Shown: positions 1-8,862, numbered from the stretch's first letter. The stretch is 64,000 nucleotides of DNA from Trichlorobacter ammonificans (GCF_933509905.1 NZ_OW150024.1:1104001-1168000); one strand, 5' to 3'. Translations and numbers: made by a program. Notes: generated by a model from the sequence alone, not told the origin.

Positions 1-46
1 GTCGTGGTGCGGCCGGAGTGGCGGTTGTGGGACTGGTGGTGCTCAC
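1..46 (-). CDS. possible start of a further minus-strand gene (partial)
   Basis: After the SPFH gene ends, the minus strand shows a GAGGTGA-like ribosome binding site and, a few bases on, a GTG at 46-44. This opens a frame reading MSTTSPTTATPAAPR up to the window edge. A cotranscribed partner of the SPFH-GYF gene would fit the spacing. Only 15 codons are visible, so the product cannot be named and the call may be wrong. Confidence 0.3.
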   Translation of the reverse strand, partial: MSTTSPTTATPAAPR

Positions 47-91
47 GCGTGTCTCACCTCATGCGGAACGGGAATCGGGAAAGGCTGCGCG

Positions 92-1228
92 CTACTTCGG
101 CAGCGGCGGCGGCACTGCTTCAAACAGGGAGATCAGTTCAGCCACGGTGCCGGCGGCGGCCCAGTCGGCCATCCCCTGTTTCCAGGCCAGGGTGTCGCGG
201 GTCACCTGACCGGAGCGGACCATCTGCTGCAGGCCTGTCATATCGAATGGTCCGGCCTGCTGACCGTTCAGCGCCAGATAAACCTGCGTCTGCGGAGGCA
301 GGGGAGGGGGAACGGCTCCCGGCGCGCCGCCACCGGCAGGTGGTGCCGTCGGTTGGGCCTGGGTCGCGAACGTCCCTCCCATAGCACCGGCCATCTGGCC
401 CCCCATGCCGAATCCCATGCCGATACCCACGCCGGCGGCGGCCAGTCCTCCTGGATTGTTGGCCGCATCGTTGATTGAGCCGGCTGTTTCGTACTGGGTG
501 TAGGCCTGCAGGTTGCCGATGGCCTTCATGGCCCCGGCCTTGTCGATGGCCCGCTCCACTTCCTCCGGCAACCCCACGTCCTGCACCTGGATTTCGGTCA
601 GGTTGATCCCCAGTCCCTCGAACGCAGGGGCGATCCGTTCCTTCAGCATCTCTCCCAGGGTGTAGACCTTGCTTTCCAGGTCGATCACCGGAAGCTTCAG
701 TTCCGGCATCACTTCCTTGATCCGCAGGCCGATCTTTCCCTTCAGGTTGTCCTGAATTTCTTCAGTGGTAAAATTGCCGTCAGTGCCGGCCACTTCCCGG
801 ATAAAGAGCGCCGGATCCTTGATCCTGATGGCGTAGAGGCCGAAGGCGGTGACCCGCACGACGCCGAACTCCGGATCGCGCATGGTGCAGGGGCCGGGTG
901 TACCCCATTTCAGGTTGGTGAACTGGCGGGTGGAGCAAAAGTAGACGTCAGCCTTGAAGGGGGATTCAAAGCCGTACTTCCAGCCTTTCAGGGTGGCCAG
1001 GATCGGCAGGTTCTGGGTGGTCAGGGTGTAGGTGCCGGGAAGAAAAATGTCGGCAACCTGCCCTTCGTTGATGAAGACCGCGGTCTGGCCTTCGCGCACC
1101 ACCAGTTTGGCATTGTACTTTATTTCATTGTTGTAACGGGGGAAGCGGAAAACCAGGGTGTCATTGGTGTCGTCGAGCCACTGAATGATGTCGATCAGTT
1201 CGCCTTTGAGCTTGTCCCAGAGTGCCAT
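92..1228 (-). CDS. SPFH domain protein with C-terminal GYF_2 domain
   Basis: This 378-residue protein belongs to the SPFH family often labelled virion core protein-like (YdjI type). Residues about 20-240 form the SPFH/band-7 region. A Gly/Ala/Met-rich linker follows (about 255-310, with GMGFGMGGQMAGAMGG), then a short Pro-rich stretch. The C-terminus (about 315-365) reads as a GYF_2 module, with QAGPFDMTGLQQMVRSGQV and a conserved W in LAWKQGM. The start is an ATG behind GGAGG. SPFH proteins scaffold membrane microdomains and GYF_2 modules are thought to bind partner proteins, so a membrane-associated stress scaffold is a reasonable inference. No signal peptide is visible. Family call is firm, function is not. 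Confidence 0.85.
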   Translation of the reverse strand: MALWDKLKGELIDIIQWLDDTNDTLVFRFPRYNNEIKYNAKLVVREGQTAVFINEGQVADIFLPGTYTLTTQNLPILATLKGWKYGFESPFKADVYFCSTRQFTNLKWGTPGPCTMRDPEFGVVRVTAFGLYAIRIKDPALFIREVAGTDGNFTTEEIQDNLKGKIGLRIKEVMPELKLPVIDLESKVYTLGEMLKERIAPAFEGLGINLTEIQVQDVGLPEEVERAIDKAGAMKAIGNLQAYTQYETAGSINDAANNPGGLAAAGVGIGMGFGMGGQMAGAMGGTFATQAQPTAPPAGGGAPGAVPPPLPPQTQVYLALNGQQAGPFDMTGLQQMVRSGQVTRDTLAWKQGMADWAAAGTVAELISLFEAVPPPLPK

Positions 1229-1319
1229 GCAAGCCTCCGATCTGGTGGGGTAGGCAGCGGATTACGCGAGTGTACCCGCTTTTGGCAAAGAAGCAAGCGG
1301 CCGGTGCGGAGAGTGGGTA

Positions 1320-2018
1320 TCAGGAGGAGAGGCGGTCCCGGTCCAGTTCGGGGCTGGTTCTGAGCAGCGCTTTCAGGGTCTGCTCCAGCTTTTCGTTCAT
1401 CCGGTCGAAGCTGACGCCGATGCCGGGGATCTGTCGGATGCCCCAGGAACGGACCCAGCGTACGGTTATATCCACCGCAAGGCCAAATTCGTGCAGTACC
1501 AATTCCAGATGCTCTCCCGGCGTGTAGCGCTCGGGCTCGCTATCGGTGATAAAGGCGCCGCCCCAGGAAATATCCAAGGTGTAGCCGCGCCGTTCCCGGC
1601 CGTCCCGGCGTACCAGCAGGGTGGAGACGCAGAGCTGGCGTCGTCGGTACAGGCGCAGTCTGCGGGGGGTAAAGCGGGTGCAGCTCTTGTCGAGGAATTC
1701 ACCCAGGCTGTTGTCCTGGCGAGCGTCGCCGGCCAGGGTCATCGGCACCAGCATGGCACCGATGACCCGGACTCGCAGTGTGGGGAAAAAGCTTGCCAGG
1801 GTGCAGGCGATGATCTTCTCCTCCCCCTTGGCCTTGACGATGGCCGGCAGGTCGATCAACAGGCCGCTGTAGCAAGTGGAGAGGGCCAGCTCCTCCGCCG
1901 CCGCAAACGTGGCGCAGGCGGCTGAGGCTGCGCCGCACTTTGTCAGTGCGGCGGTCAGTATGGAGCGGGAGTCGTCGTTGTAGGCGATGACCAGTATCGC
2001 TTCCGGGGGGGAGGGCAT
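1320..2018 (-). CDS. PilZ domain protein with receiver-like N-terminus
   Basis: The frame is open up to 2240, but I place the start at the ATG at 2018 (MPSPPEAILVIAYNDD), because the upstream part overlaps the glutamate synthase promoter and reads as non-protein. That gives 232 residues. The N-terminal half (AILVIAYNDDSRSILTAAL onward) resembles a degenerate response-regulator-like fold. The C-terminal half carries PilZ motifs: an arginine cluster (RRLRLYRRR) and DISWGG, matching the c-di-GMP-binding RxxxR and (D/N)xSxxG signatures. It probably binds c-di-GMP. A second protein with the same layout lies at 54741-55430. The target is unknown. Confidence 0.75.
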   Translation of the reverse strand: MPSPPEAILVIAYNDDSRSILTAALTKCGAASAACATFAAAEELALSTCYSGLLIDLPAIVKAKGEEKIIACTLASFFPTLRVRVIGAMLVPMTLAGDARQDNSLGEFLDKSCTRFTPRRLRLYRRRQLCVSTLLVRRDGRERRGYTLDISWGGAFITDSEPERYTPGEHLELVLHEFGLAVDITVRWVRSWGIRQIPGIGVSFDRMNEKLEQTLKALLRTSPELDRDRLSS

Positions 2019-2234
2019 GGCTGTTGTTCCGTTTCGTAACCTTGAAAACACAAAGTGAGTTTGTTGGGACGCCAGTAGAGTTGTTTGAATACACTGGTGC
2101 TGCGGACTGGGAACCGGCTGTTGCTGCCTGTTCAATGTCCGGCCGTCGAGCGGTGCGGTACTATAAACGGGAAGTCGCCGGGCTAACAAGAGAAAAACCG
2201 CATGGTCACTCATCGATGTGTGTCGGGCCTGTTT

Positions 2235-2250
2235 TGGCATGCCTGTTGCT
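2235..2250 (+). promoter_or_regulatory. sigma-54 (RpoN) promoter of the glutamate synthase operon
   Basis: TGGCATGCCTGTTGCT has the invariant GG (2236-2237) and GC (2248-2249) separated by exactly 10 bases and agrees closely with TGGCAYR-N4-TTGCW. It lies 48 bp upstream of the GTG start at 2298, so the message would begin near 2261. RpoN control is common for nitrogen assimilation genes, which suits glutamate synthase. Confidence 0.7.
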
Positions 2251-2297
2251 TTGTTGTTGAAACGAAACTGTCAGCCCGAAAACCGGGGAGGTTGAAC

Positions 2298-3827
2298 GTG
2301 CTTTACAAAACCGTTAACGAATCATTCAATGAATTCATCGTCCAGCGCAGCGACCCCAAGTGCATCCGCTGCAAGGTCTGTGAACGCCAGTGCTCCTACG
2401 GGGTCCACCGCTACCAGGAGGAGTCCGACAGCCTGGTGGAGGATAGCACCCTCTGCATCGGTTGCCGTCGCTGCTCCGCCCTCTGTCCCACCGGCGCCAT
2501 CACCATTGCCAAAAACCCGGAGGCATTCAAGGACAACGCCTCCTGGTCCACGGCCCACATCCGCAATCTGTACGCCCAGGCCGATTCCGGCGGCATTCTG
2601 CTGGCTGCCATGGGCAACCCCCAGCCCTACCGCATCTACTGGGATCACCTGCTCCTGGATGCCTCCCAGGTGACCAACCCTCCCATCGATCCCCTGCGGG
2701 AGCCGATGGAGCTGCGTACCTACCTGGGGAAAAAGCCGGACCATATCGAGGTGGTCACGAACCCGGAAACCGGCATGCCGGAACTGACGACGGAGCTGAC
2801 CCCCCAGATCAAAATGGAATACCCCTTCATTTTTTCCGCCATGAGCTACGGCGCGCTCAACCTGAATGCCCACCGGGCCATGGCCATGGCCGCTGCCGAA
2901 CTGGGGACGCTCTACAATACCGGCGAAGGCGGCCTGCATAAGGATCTGTATCGTTACGGCGGCAACGTGATGGTGCAGGTGGCCTCCGGCCGCTTCGGGG
3001 TCAGTGAACAGTATCTGAACGCCGGCGTTGCCATCGAGATCAAGATCGGCCAGGGGGCCAAGCCGGGTATCGGCGGCCACCTGCCCGGTGAAAAGGTGAG
3101 CCAGGCCATATCCGAAACCCGGATGATTCCGGAAGGGTCGGATGCCATTTCACCGGCACCGCACCACGACATCTACTCCATCGAGGACCTGCGGCAGTTG
3201 ATCTATGCCCTGAAGGAGGCCACCAACTACACCAAGCCGGTGTCGGTCAAGATCGCTGCGGTGCATCACATCGCCGCCATCGCCTCCGGCGTGGCACGGG
3301 CCGGCGCCGACATCATCACCATCGACGGTTTTCGGGGCGGTACCGGCGCGGCGCCGCAGGTGATCCGGGACAACGTCGGCATTCCGATGGAGCTGGCCCT
3401 GGCGGCCGTGGATGCCCGTCTGCGGGACGAGGGTATCCGCAACCAGGTCTCCATTGTGGTGGGGGGCGGGGTGCGCAACTCCGGTGACGCCATCAAGGCG
3501 ATCGCCCTGGGGGCCGACGCCATCAACATGGGCACCTCCACCCTGCTGGCCCTGGGCTGTACCCTTTGCCAGCGCTGTTACACCGGCAAATGTCCCTGGG
3601 GCATCACCACCAACAATCCCTACCTGGCCAAGCGGTTAAACCCCGAGATCGGGGCGGAGAAGCTGGTAAACCTGGTCCAGGCCTGGGGGCACGAAATGAA
3701 GGAAATCCTGGGCGGCATGGGGCTCAACGCCCTGGAGTCGCTGCGGGGGAACCGCTACAAACTGCGGGCGGTCGGTCTGACGGAGAAGGATATGTACCTC
3801 CTGGGCGTCATACCGGCGGGAGAATAA
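2298..3827 (+). CDS. glutamate synthase FMN-binding (alpha-like) subunit with N-terminal ferredoxin domain
   Basis: This 509-residue protein is the synthase core of an archaeal-type split glutamate synthase, making glutamate from 2-oxoglutarate and amide nitrogen. An N-terminal dicluster ferredoxin has cysteines 22/25/28/32 and 53/56/59/63. The FMN-binding barrel follows, with recognisable EYPFIFSAMSYGALNLNAH, KIGQGAKPGIGGHLPGEKV and TIDGFRGGTGAAP. A CTLCQRCYTGKCPWG cluster motif sits near the C-terminus. I chose the GTG at 2298 over the longer frame from 2202 because GGGGAGG precedes it at ideal spacing and the extension has no family character. It is first of five tightly packed genes behind a sigma-54 promoter. 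Confidence 0.9.
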   Translation: MLYKTVNESFNEFIVQRSDPKCIRCKVCERQCSYGVHRYQEESDSLVEDSTLCIGCRRCSALCPTGAITIAKNPEAFKDNASWSTAHIRNLYAQADSGGILLAAMGNPQPYRIYWDHLLLDASQVTNPPIDPLREPMELRTYLGKKPDHIEVVTNPETGMPELTTELTPQIKMEYPFIFSAMSYGALNLNAHRAMAMAAAELGTLYNTGEGGLHKDLYRYGGNVMVQVASGRFGVSEQYLNAGVAIEIKIGQGAKPGIGGHLPGEKVSQAISETRMIPEGSDAISPAPHHDIYSIEDLRQLIYALKEATNYTKPVSVKIAAVHHIAAIASGVARAGADIITIDGFRGGTGAAPQVIRDNVGIPMELALAAVDARLRDEGIRNQVSIVVGGGVRNSGDAIKAIALGADAINMGTSTLLALGCTLCQRCYTGKCPWGITTNNPYLAKRLNPEIGAEKLVNLVQAWGHEMKEILGGMGLNALESLRGNRYKLRAVGLTEKDMYLLGVIPAGE

Positions 3828-3831
3828 CACC

Positions 3832-4275
3832 ATGAAAAGAATCTACTCCATCGAAGAAGCCTGTATCGGTTGCCATCTCTGCGAGGTGGCCTGTATCACC
3901 TCCCACTCACGGTCCAAGGACCCGATCACGGCGTTCCTCCATGAGAAGGAGCGTCCCCTTGCCCGCTGCGTGGTGGAAGAGGCGGAGGAAGGGGTGATCG
4001 CCATCTCCACCCGCTGCCGCCATTGCGACGAGCCGGCCTGCGTCGAGGCCTGCATCGCCGGCGCCATCCAGAAGCAGGAGGATGGCCGGGTGATCGTGGA
4101 CACCGACAAGTGCGTCGGCTGCTGGTCCTGCGTCATGGCCTGCCCCTTCGGCGCCATCAGCCGCGATCTGAAGAAAAAGAAGTCCAACAAGTGCGATCTC
4201 TGTCCGGACCGCGACACACCGGCCTGCGTAGCAGCCTGCCCCAACCGTGCACTGATCTATATGGAGGGTGACTAG
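3832..4275 (+). CDS. 4Fe-4S ferredoxin subunit of glutamate synthase
   Basis: This 147-residue protein is almost entirely iron-sulfur binding. Four cysteine groups are visible: CIGCHLCEVAC, CRHCDEPACVEAC, CVGCWSCVMACPFGA and CDLCPDRDTPACVAAC. This is the HycB/DmsB-like electron transfer type. It lies 4 bp after the FMN subunit and its stop abuts the next start, so it is surely cotranscribed. The inferred role is to pass electrons from the flavoprotein encoded next to the FMN subunit. The physiological donor (NADPH, NADH or reduced ferredoxin) cannot be told from sequence. Confidence 0.85.
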   Translation: MKRIYSIEEACIGCHLCEVACITSHSRSKDPITAFLHEKERPLARCVVEEAEEGVIAISTRCRHCDEPACVEACIAGAIQKQEDGRVIVDTDKCVGCWSCVMACPFGAISRDLKKKKSNKCDLCPDRDTPACVAACPNRALIYMEGD

Positions 4276-5592
4276 ATGCGGTACGTACTCATCGGTAATT
4301 CCGTGGCTGCGGTCGGAGCGATCCGCGCCATCAGGAAGCTGGACAACGAGGGCGAGATCACGGTGATCTCCCGTGAAAAGTATCCGGCCTACGGCCGTCC
4401 CCTGATTTCCTACCTGCTGGGCGGTCTGATCACGGAAAAGGAGATGGCCTACCTGCCGGAGGGGTTCTACGAGCAGAACCGGATCAACCTGCTGCTTTCC
4501 ACGGAAGTAACCGGCCTGGATACGGCGGCAAAGACGGTGCGCTGCGCCGACGGCAGAACGATCGGCTACGACCGGCTGCTGCTGGCCACCGGCGGCGATC
4601 CCTTTGTCCCTCCCATCGAGGGGCTGACGGGAAAGGCGCGGATCTTTACCTTCACCACCTGGGACGATGCAGCTAAATTGAAGGCCATTGCCGGCGACAT
4701 CACCAGGGCGGTGGTGATCGGCGGCGGCCTGATCGGCCTCAAAGCTGCCGAGGGGTTGAACCTGCTGGGCAAGGCGGTGACGGTGGTGGAGCTGGCCGAC
4801 CGGGTGCTCTCCTCCGCCTTTGACCGGCCGGCCGGCAAGATCGTGGCCCGCAAGATGCGCGCCAACGGCATCGACGTGATCACCGAGGATACGGTGGCGA
4901 GCGTGTCCGGCGAGGGGAACGCCATTTCCGGCGTGACGCTCAAGTCGGGGGATTTTCTCCCCTGCGACACCGTGGTCGTGGCCATCGGCGTCCGCCCCGC
5001 CACCGGCTTCCTGCAGGGAAGCGGCGTGCAGGTCAACCGGGGGGTGGTGGTGGACAACCACATGCGGAGTTCGGTTCCCGATATCTTCGCCGCCGGCGAC
5101 GTGGCCGAGGCCGAGGACTTCTTCAGCAGGGAGAAGAACCCGATGCCGATCTGGCCCGACGCTTACATCCAGGGTGCAGTGGCCGGAACCGCCATGGCCG
5201 GGGGGGAGCGGGAGTACGAGGGAGGGCTGGCCATGAACTCCATCGAGTTCTTCAAGGTCTCCACGATCTCCATGGGGGTCACCAACCCGAAAAACCCCGA
5301 AGAGTACGAGATACTGACCGCAACCGACATCGAGAACTACCAGTACCGCAAGCTGGTACTGCAGGAGGGGCGTCTGGTGGGAGCGGTGCTGGTGGGCAAC
5401 GTGGACCGGGCCGGTATTCTCTCCGGCCTGATCAAGAACCGTACCGATATCAGCACCTGGAAACAGCAGCTTCTGCATGACGATGTCGGCTTTGTGGCCC
5501 TTGACCGGCAGATCCGCCGGACCCGCTTCGCTCCCAAGGGGGGCTACGCCTGGCCCCAGCCCGGTTTCGGCAGGATGGCCGGCGGCCACTGA
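4276..5592 (+). CDS. FAD/NAD(P)-dependent oxidoreductase of the glutamate synthase operon
   Basis: A 438-residue pyridine nucleotide-disulfide oxidoreductase family protein. The N-terminal FAD Rossmann segment starts YVLIGNSVAAVGAIRAI, the second dinucleotide fold is AVVIGGGLIGLKAAEGL, and the FAD-site motif PDIFAAGDVAEA follows. No CxxxxC redox disulfide is evident, as in nitrite reductase/rubredoxin reductase-like members. It begins directly after the ferredoxin stop. The inferred job is to oxidise NAD(P)H and feed electrons through the ferredoxin subunit to the FMN subunit, replacing the classical GltD. Its C-terminus (RFAPKGGYAWPQPGFG) shows no known domain. Confidence 0.85.
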   Translation: MRYVLIGNSVAAVGAIRAIRKLDNEGEITVISREKYPAYGRPLISYLLGGLITEKEMAYLPEGFYEQNRINLLLSTEVTGLDTAAKTVRCADGRTIGYDRLLLATGGDPFVPPIEGLTGKARIFTFTTWDDAAKLKAIAGDITRAVVIGGGLIGLKAAEGLNLLGKAVTVVELADRVLSSAFDRPAGKIVARKMRANGIDVITEDTVASVSGEGNAISGVTLKSGDFLPCDTVVVAIGVRPATGFLQGSGVQVNRGVVVDNHMRSSVPDIFAAGDVAEAEDFFSREKNPMPIWPDAYIQGAVAGTAMAGGEREYEGGLAMNSIEFFKVSTISMGVTNPKNPEEYEILTATDIENYQYRKLVLQEGRLVGAVLVGNVDRAGILSGLIKNRTDISTWKQQLLHDDVGFVALDRQIRRTRFAPKGGYAWPQPGFGRMAGGH

Positions 5593-5647
5593 CGGCCGTT
5601 CACCCTGGCAGGTTGACCTTTACCCGAACCAGAACAAGGAACCACCC

Positions 5648-6760
5648 ATGAGACCCAACAACAGTTTCTTTTACGAAAAGGACATCTCCAACTGCGGCCT
5701 GACCGGTTTCATCTCCAAAAAAGGGCGGCGGATCGGCGGCGCCACCATCATCAAGTCCATCGCGCTGATGCATGACCGCGGCAACGGTCTGGGCGGGGGC
5801 TTCGGAGCCTACGGCATCTACCCACAGTACAAGGAGTTCTACGCCTTTCACCTGATGTATGAAAGCGATGCCGCCCGCCAGTTGACGGAAGAGTACCTGG
5901 AGAACAACTTCCATATCGAGCAGCAGGAGCCGATCCCGACCCGGCGTATCCGGGCCATCGCCAGTCCGCCGCTGTTCAAGCGCTACTTCGTGGCGCCGCT
6001 CTACAACGACGACTACCGGGAAGCGGTGGAGTACCAGGGGCTGACTGAGGAAGACCTGATCGTGCGTCACGTCATGGCCATCAACCATGAGATCAACGGC
6101 GCCTTCGTGGTCTCCTCCGGCAAGAACATGGGGGCCTTCAAAGGGGTCGGTTTTCCGGAGGAGATCGCCGACTTCTTCATGCTGGAGGAGTATGAGGGGC
6201 ACATCTGGACCGCCCACAACCGCTTTCCCACCAACACCCCCGGCTGGTGGGGCGGCGCTCACCCCTTCACCCTGCTGGACTGGTCCATCGTGCACAACGG
6301 TGAGATATCCTCCTACGGCATCAACAAGCGCTACCTGGAGATGTACGGCTACCTCTGCACCATGCTGACCGATACCGAGGTGGTGGCCTACACCCTGGAT
6401 CTGCTGATCCGCAAGCACGGCCTGCCCCCTGAGCTGGCCTGCACGGCGCTGGCACCACCCTTCTGGGCTCTGATCGATCAACTGCCGGAAAAGCAGCGTC
6501 AGTTGTACACCGCGGTTCGCCAGATTTACGGCAGTGCCCTGCTGAACGGGCCCTTTGCCATCCTGTTTGCCAGCAACAAGGGGCTGATCGGTCTCAACGA
6601 CCGGGTCAAGCTGCGCCCTCTGGTGTGTGCCGAGCATGAAGATATTGTCTATATGGCATCGGAAGAGGCGGCCATTCGCGAAATATGCCCGCAGCCGACC
6701 CGCATCTGGGCTCCCCGTGGCGGTGAGCCGGTGATCGCGCTGATGGAAGGGGAGGTATAG
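5648..6760 (+). CDS. glutamate synthase glutamine amidotransferase (class II) subunit
   Basis: A 370-residue class II glutamine amidotransferase that releases ammonia from glutamine for the FMN subunit. The catalytic cysteine is Cys16 in SNCGLTGFI, so a 15-residue propeptide must be removed to expose it as the N-terminal nucleophile. GHIWTAHNRFPTNTPGWWGGAHPF and WSIVHNGEISSYG are characteristic substrate-binding segments. I use the ATG at 5648 (MRPNNSFF, preceded by AAGGA) rather than the longer open frame from 5477, which overlaps the oxidoreductase gene in another frame. In classical GltB this domain is fused to the synthase; here it is separate. Confidence 0.9.
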   Translation: MRPNNSFFYEKDISNCGLTGFISKKGRRIGGATIIKSIALMHDRGNGLGGGFGAYGIYPQYKEFYAFHLMYESDAARQLTEEYLENNFHIEQQEPIPTRRIRAIASPPLFKRYFVAPLYNDDYREAVEYQGLTEEDLIVRHVMAINHEINGAFVVSSGKNMGAFKGVGFPEEIADFFMLEEYEGHIWTAHNRFPTNTPGWWGGAHPFTLLDWSIVHNGEISSYGINKRYLEMYGYLCTMLTDTEVVAYTLDLLIRKHGLPPELACTALAPPFWALIDQLPEKQRQLYTAVRQIYGSALLNGPFAILFASNKGLIGLNDRVKLRPLVCAEHEDIVYMASEEAAIREICPQPTRIWAPRGGEPVIALMEGEV

Positions 6761-6763
6761 AAC

Positions 6764-7510
6764 ATGAGGATTGATGCCCAGGGACTGTACTACAAGGAAC
6801 TGAACCGTCAGGTGCGCGACGCGGTTGCCGGCGGTGCCACGGAGATCGTTCTGGACAACGTCAATGGTCAGTACTTCATCGGCGACGGCATCAACACGCC
6901 GGTGACCATCACGGTCAACGGCGTGCCGGGTAACGATCTGGCGGCGTTCATGAACGGCGCTACCGTCATTGTCAATGAAAATGCCCAAGACAACATCGGC
7001 AACACCATGAATGCCGGCAAGGTGGTGGTGCACGGCCATGCCGGCGACGTGCTGGGCTACGGCATGCGGGGCGGCCGCCTGCATATCCGCAAGGATGTGG
7101 GCTACCGGGTCGGCATTCACATGAAATCCTATCAGGAGAACCGGCCGGTGGTGGTCGTGGGCGGCACGGCGGGGGACTTCTTCGGCGAGTACATGGCCGG
7201 CGGGGTACTGATCCTGCTGGGGATGTACTCCGACATGCCGGAACGGGACAAGCACGGCTACCTCTTCGGTACCGGCATGCACGGCGGCGTGATCTACGTC
7301 CGTGGCGGTGTCGACGAATCGCGGCTTTCCGGCGAGGTGGGCGCGTTTCTGCCGGACCTGGAGGACAAGGCACTGTTGGAGGGGTACCTCAAGGAGTACT
7401 GCAGCGACTTCGGACTTAATCTTGCGGAGATCTTGGCCGAGCCGTTCGTGAAGGTGATGCCGAAGAGTGCCCGGCCCTACGGGGCCATGTACTGTCCCAT
7501 GCCCAAGTAA
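6764..7510 (+). CDS. glutamate synthase GXGXG (C-terminal GltB-like) subunit
   Basis: A 248-residue protein corresponding to the beta-helix that ends classical GltB. It shows the repeating Gly pattern of the GXGXG domain: [37 protein letters not shown] and VVVGGTAGDFFGEYMAGG. It starts 3 bp after the amidotransferase stop and is followed by a strong terminator, so it closes the operon. The domain is structural, holding synthase and amidotransferase parts in register. C-terminal about 60 residues (EDKALLEGYLKEY onward) form the usual helical tail. Confidence 0.88.
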   Translation: MRIDAQGLYYKELNRQVRDAVAGGATEIVLDNVNGQYFIGDGINTPVTITVNGVPGNDLAAFMNGATVIVNENAQDNIGNTMNAGKVVVHGHAGDVLGYGMRGGRLHIRKDVGYRVGIHMKSYQENRPVVVVGGTAGDFFGEYMAGGVLILLGMYSDMPERDKHGYLFGTGMHGGVIYVRGGVDESRLSGEVGAFLPDLEDKALLEGYLKEYCSDFGLNLAEILAEPFVKVMPKSARPYGAMYCPMPK

Positions 7511-7540
7511 TTCGCCTCCACGATAGACTGGTCCTCTGAA

Positions 7541-7580
7541 GCGTGTCCGCAGCTGCAAGTTGTGCGGACACGCTTTTTTT
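7541..7580 (+). terminator. Rho-independent terminator of the glutamate synthase operon
   Basis: An 11-bp perfect stem (GCGTGTCCGCA, 7541-7551, with TGCGGACACGC, 7563-7573) is followed at once by seven T residues (7574-7580). Confidence 0.9.
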
Positions 7581-7671
7581 GTTGCATTTCGTTACTTGCC
7601 GTTTATGGAAAAAGTGCTAGCATTCGGCCTGACGTAACCGCTGTCTGATCAGCTGTCCGGGAGGGGTGTGC

Positions 7672-8862
7672 ATGGCATGTGTGGTGAAAGTATCCGGTTT
7701 CCGCAGGGTTGTCTGTGCGCTTTTTCTGGCGTTCCTGGCATCCGGGTGTAACCGTCAGTCCCCTTCCGTGACACCGCCGCCGCCGGTGGAGGTGGTCGCT
7801 GTCACCGTGCAGCCGCAAACAGTACCGGTCCTGTTTCCCTTTGTGGCCCAGATACAAAGCTCCCATCAGGTGGACGTGATGGCCAGGGTGAGCGGATTCC
7901 TTGAGAAGATCAGCTACCGGGAGGGCGAAGCGGTCCGTCAGGGACAGGTGCTGTTCCAGCTGGACAAGAAGCCGTTCATCGCCGCCGCCAATGCCGCCAA
8001 GGCCGAGGTGGACACCCGCCGCTCCCAGCTCTGGACCGCCAAGGCCACCCTGGACAGGGTCAAGCCCCTTGCCGAACAGAATGCCGCCAGCAAGAGCGAC
8101 CTGGACAACGCAACCGGCAACCACAAGACCGCCGAAGCCGCGGTTCAACAGGCCCAGGCCAACTACGACAAGGCGCTGCTGGATCTGAGCTACACCACCA
8201 TAGCCGCGCCGTTCAGCGGGGTGGCGGGGCAGGCCCTGATGCGGGAAGGCGGCTATATTGCGGCCGGCAGTGCATCGGCCAAACTGACCTATGTTGCCAA
8301 GCTGGACCCGGTCTGGGTTGATTTCAGCATTTCGCAGAACGAGCAGGCCAAAATGAGCCAGGAGGTTGAGAAGGGACGGATTGTCGGTCCCCGGAACAAC
8401 CGGTATACGGTTGAGCTTGAGCTTTCCGACGGCACGCGGTATCCCCTGTCGGGCGTGGTCAACTTTGCCGAGCCCTCGTTCAGCAAGGAGACCGGCACCT
8501 ACCTGGTGCGTGCGGAAATCCCCAATCCCAAGGCGATCCTTCGGCCCGGCATGTTTGTGCGGGCCTGGCTGAAGGGGGCCATGCGTCCCAATGCCCTGGT
8601 GGTGCCGCAGCGCGCGGTACAGCAGACCAGCAACGGCCAGATTGTCTTTGTGGTCAACGAGAAGGGCTTGGCTGAGGTGCGGCCGGTGGTGGCAGGGGAA
8701 TGGTTTGAGCAAAACTGGATTATCGACCAGGGACTGCGGTCCGGCGACAAGGTGATCGTGGACGGCTTCATGAAGCTGGCCCCCGGCGCGCCGGTCAAGC
8801 TGGTCACTGCCGAGGAGATGCAGAAGGCAGTCCGGCCTGCCCAACCGAAAGCAGCCAAGTAA
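7672..8862 (+). CDS. RND efflux periplasmic adapter (membrane fusion) lipoprotein
   Basis: A 396-residue AcrA/MexA-type adapter that bridges the inner-membrane pump and the outer-membrane channel. An arginine-preceded hydrophobic leader ends in the lipobox LASGC (Cys26), so it should be a lipoprotein. The biotinyl-lipoyl-like half-motifs (VMARVSGFLEKISYREGEAV and LDLSYTTIAAPFSGVAG) flank a coiled-coil hairpin rich in A/K/Q (about residues 100-160). A beta-barrel domain and membrane-proximal domain follow. The ATG at 7672 has GGGAGGGG just upstream; a GTG two codons earlier is less well placed. The pump gene starts 9 bp after the stop. Confidence 0.9.
   Translation: MACVVKVSGFRRVVCALFLAFLASGCNRQSPSVTPPPPVEVVAVTVQPQTVPVLFPFVAQIQSSHQVDVMARVSGFLEKISYREGEAVRQGQVLFQLDKKPFIAAANAAKAEVDTRRSQLWTAKATLDRVKPLAEQNAASKSDLDNATGNHKTAEAAVQQAQANYDKALLDLSYTTIAAPFSGVAGQALMREGGYIAAGSASAKLTYVAKLDPVWVDFSISQNEQAKMSQEVEKGRIVGPRNNRYTVELELSDGTRYPLSGVVNFAEPSFSKETGTYLVRAEIPNPKAILRPGMFVRAWLKGAMRPNALVVPQRAVQQTSNGQIVFVVNEKGLAEVRPVVAGEWFEQNWIIDQGLRSGDKVIVDGFMKLAPGAPVKLVTAEEMQKAVRPAQPKAAK

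Noticed and set aside
3907-5589. 560-codon minus-strand frame opposite the ferredoxin and oxidoreductase genes
   Set aside because: Shadow of conserved plus-strand genes; low-complexity translation with no family resemblance.
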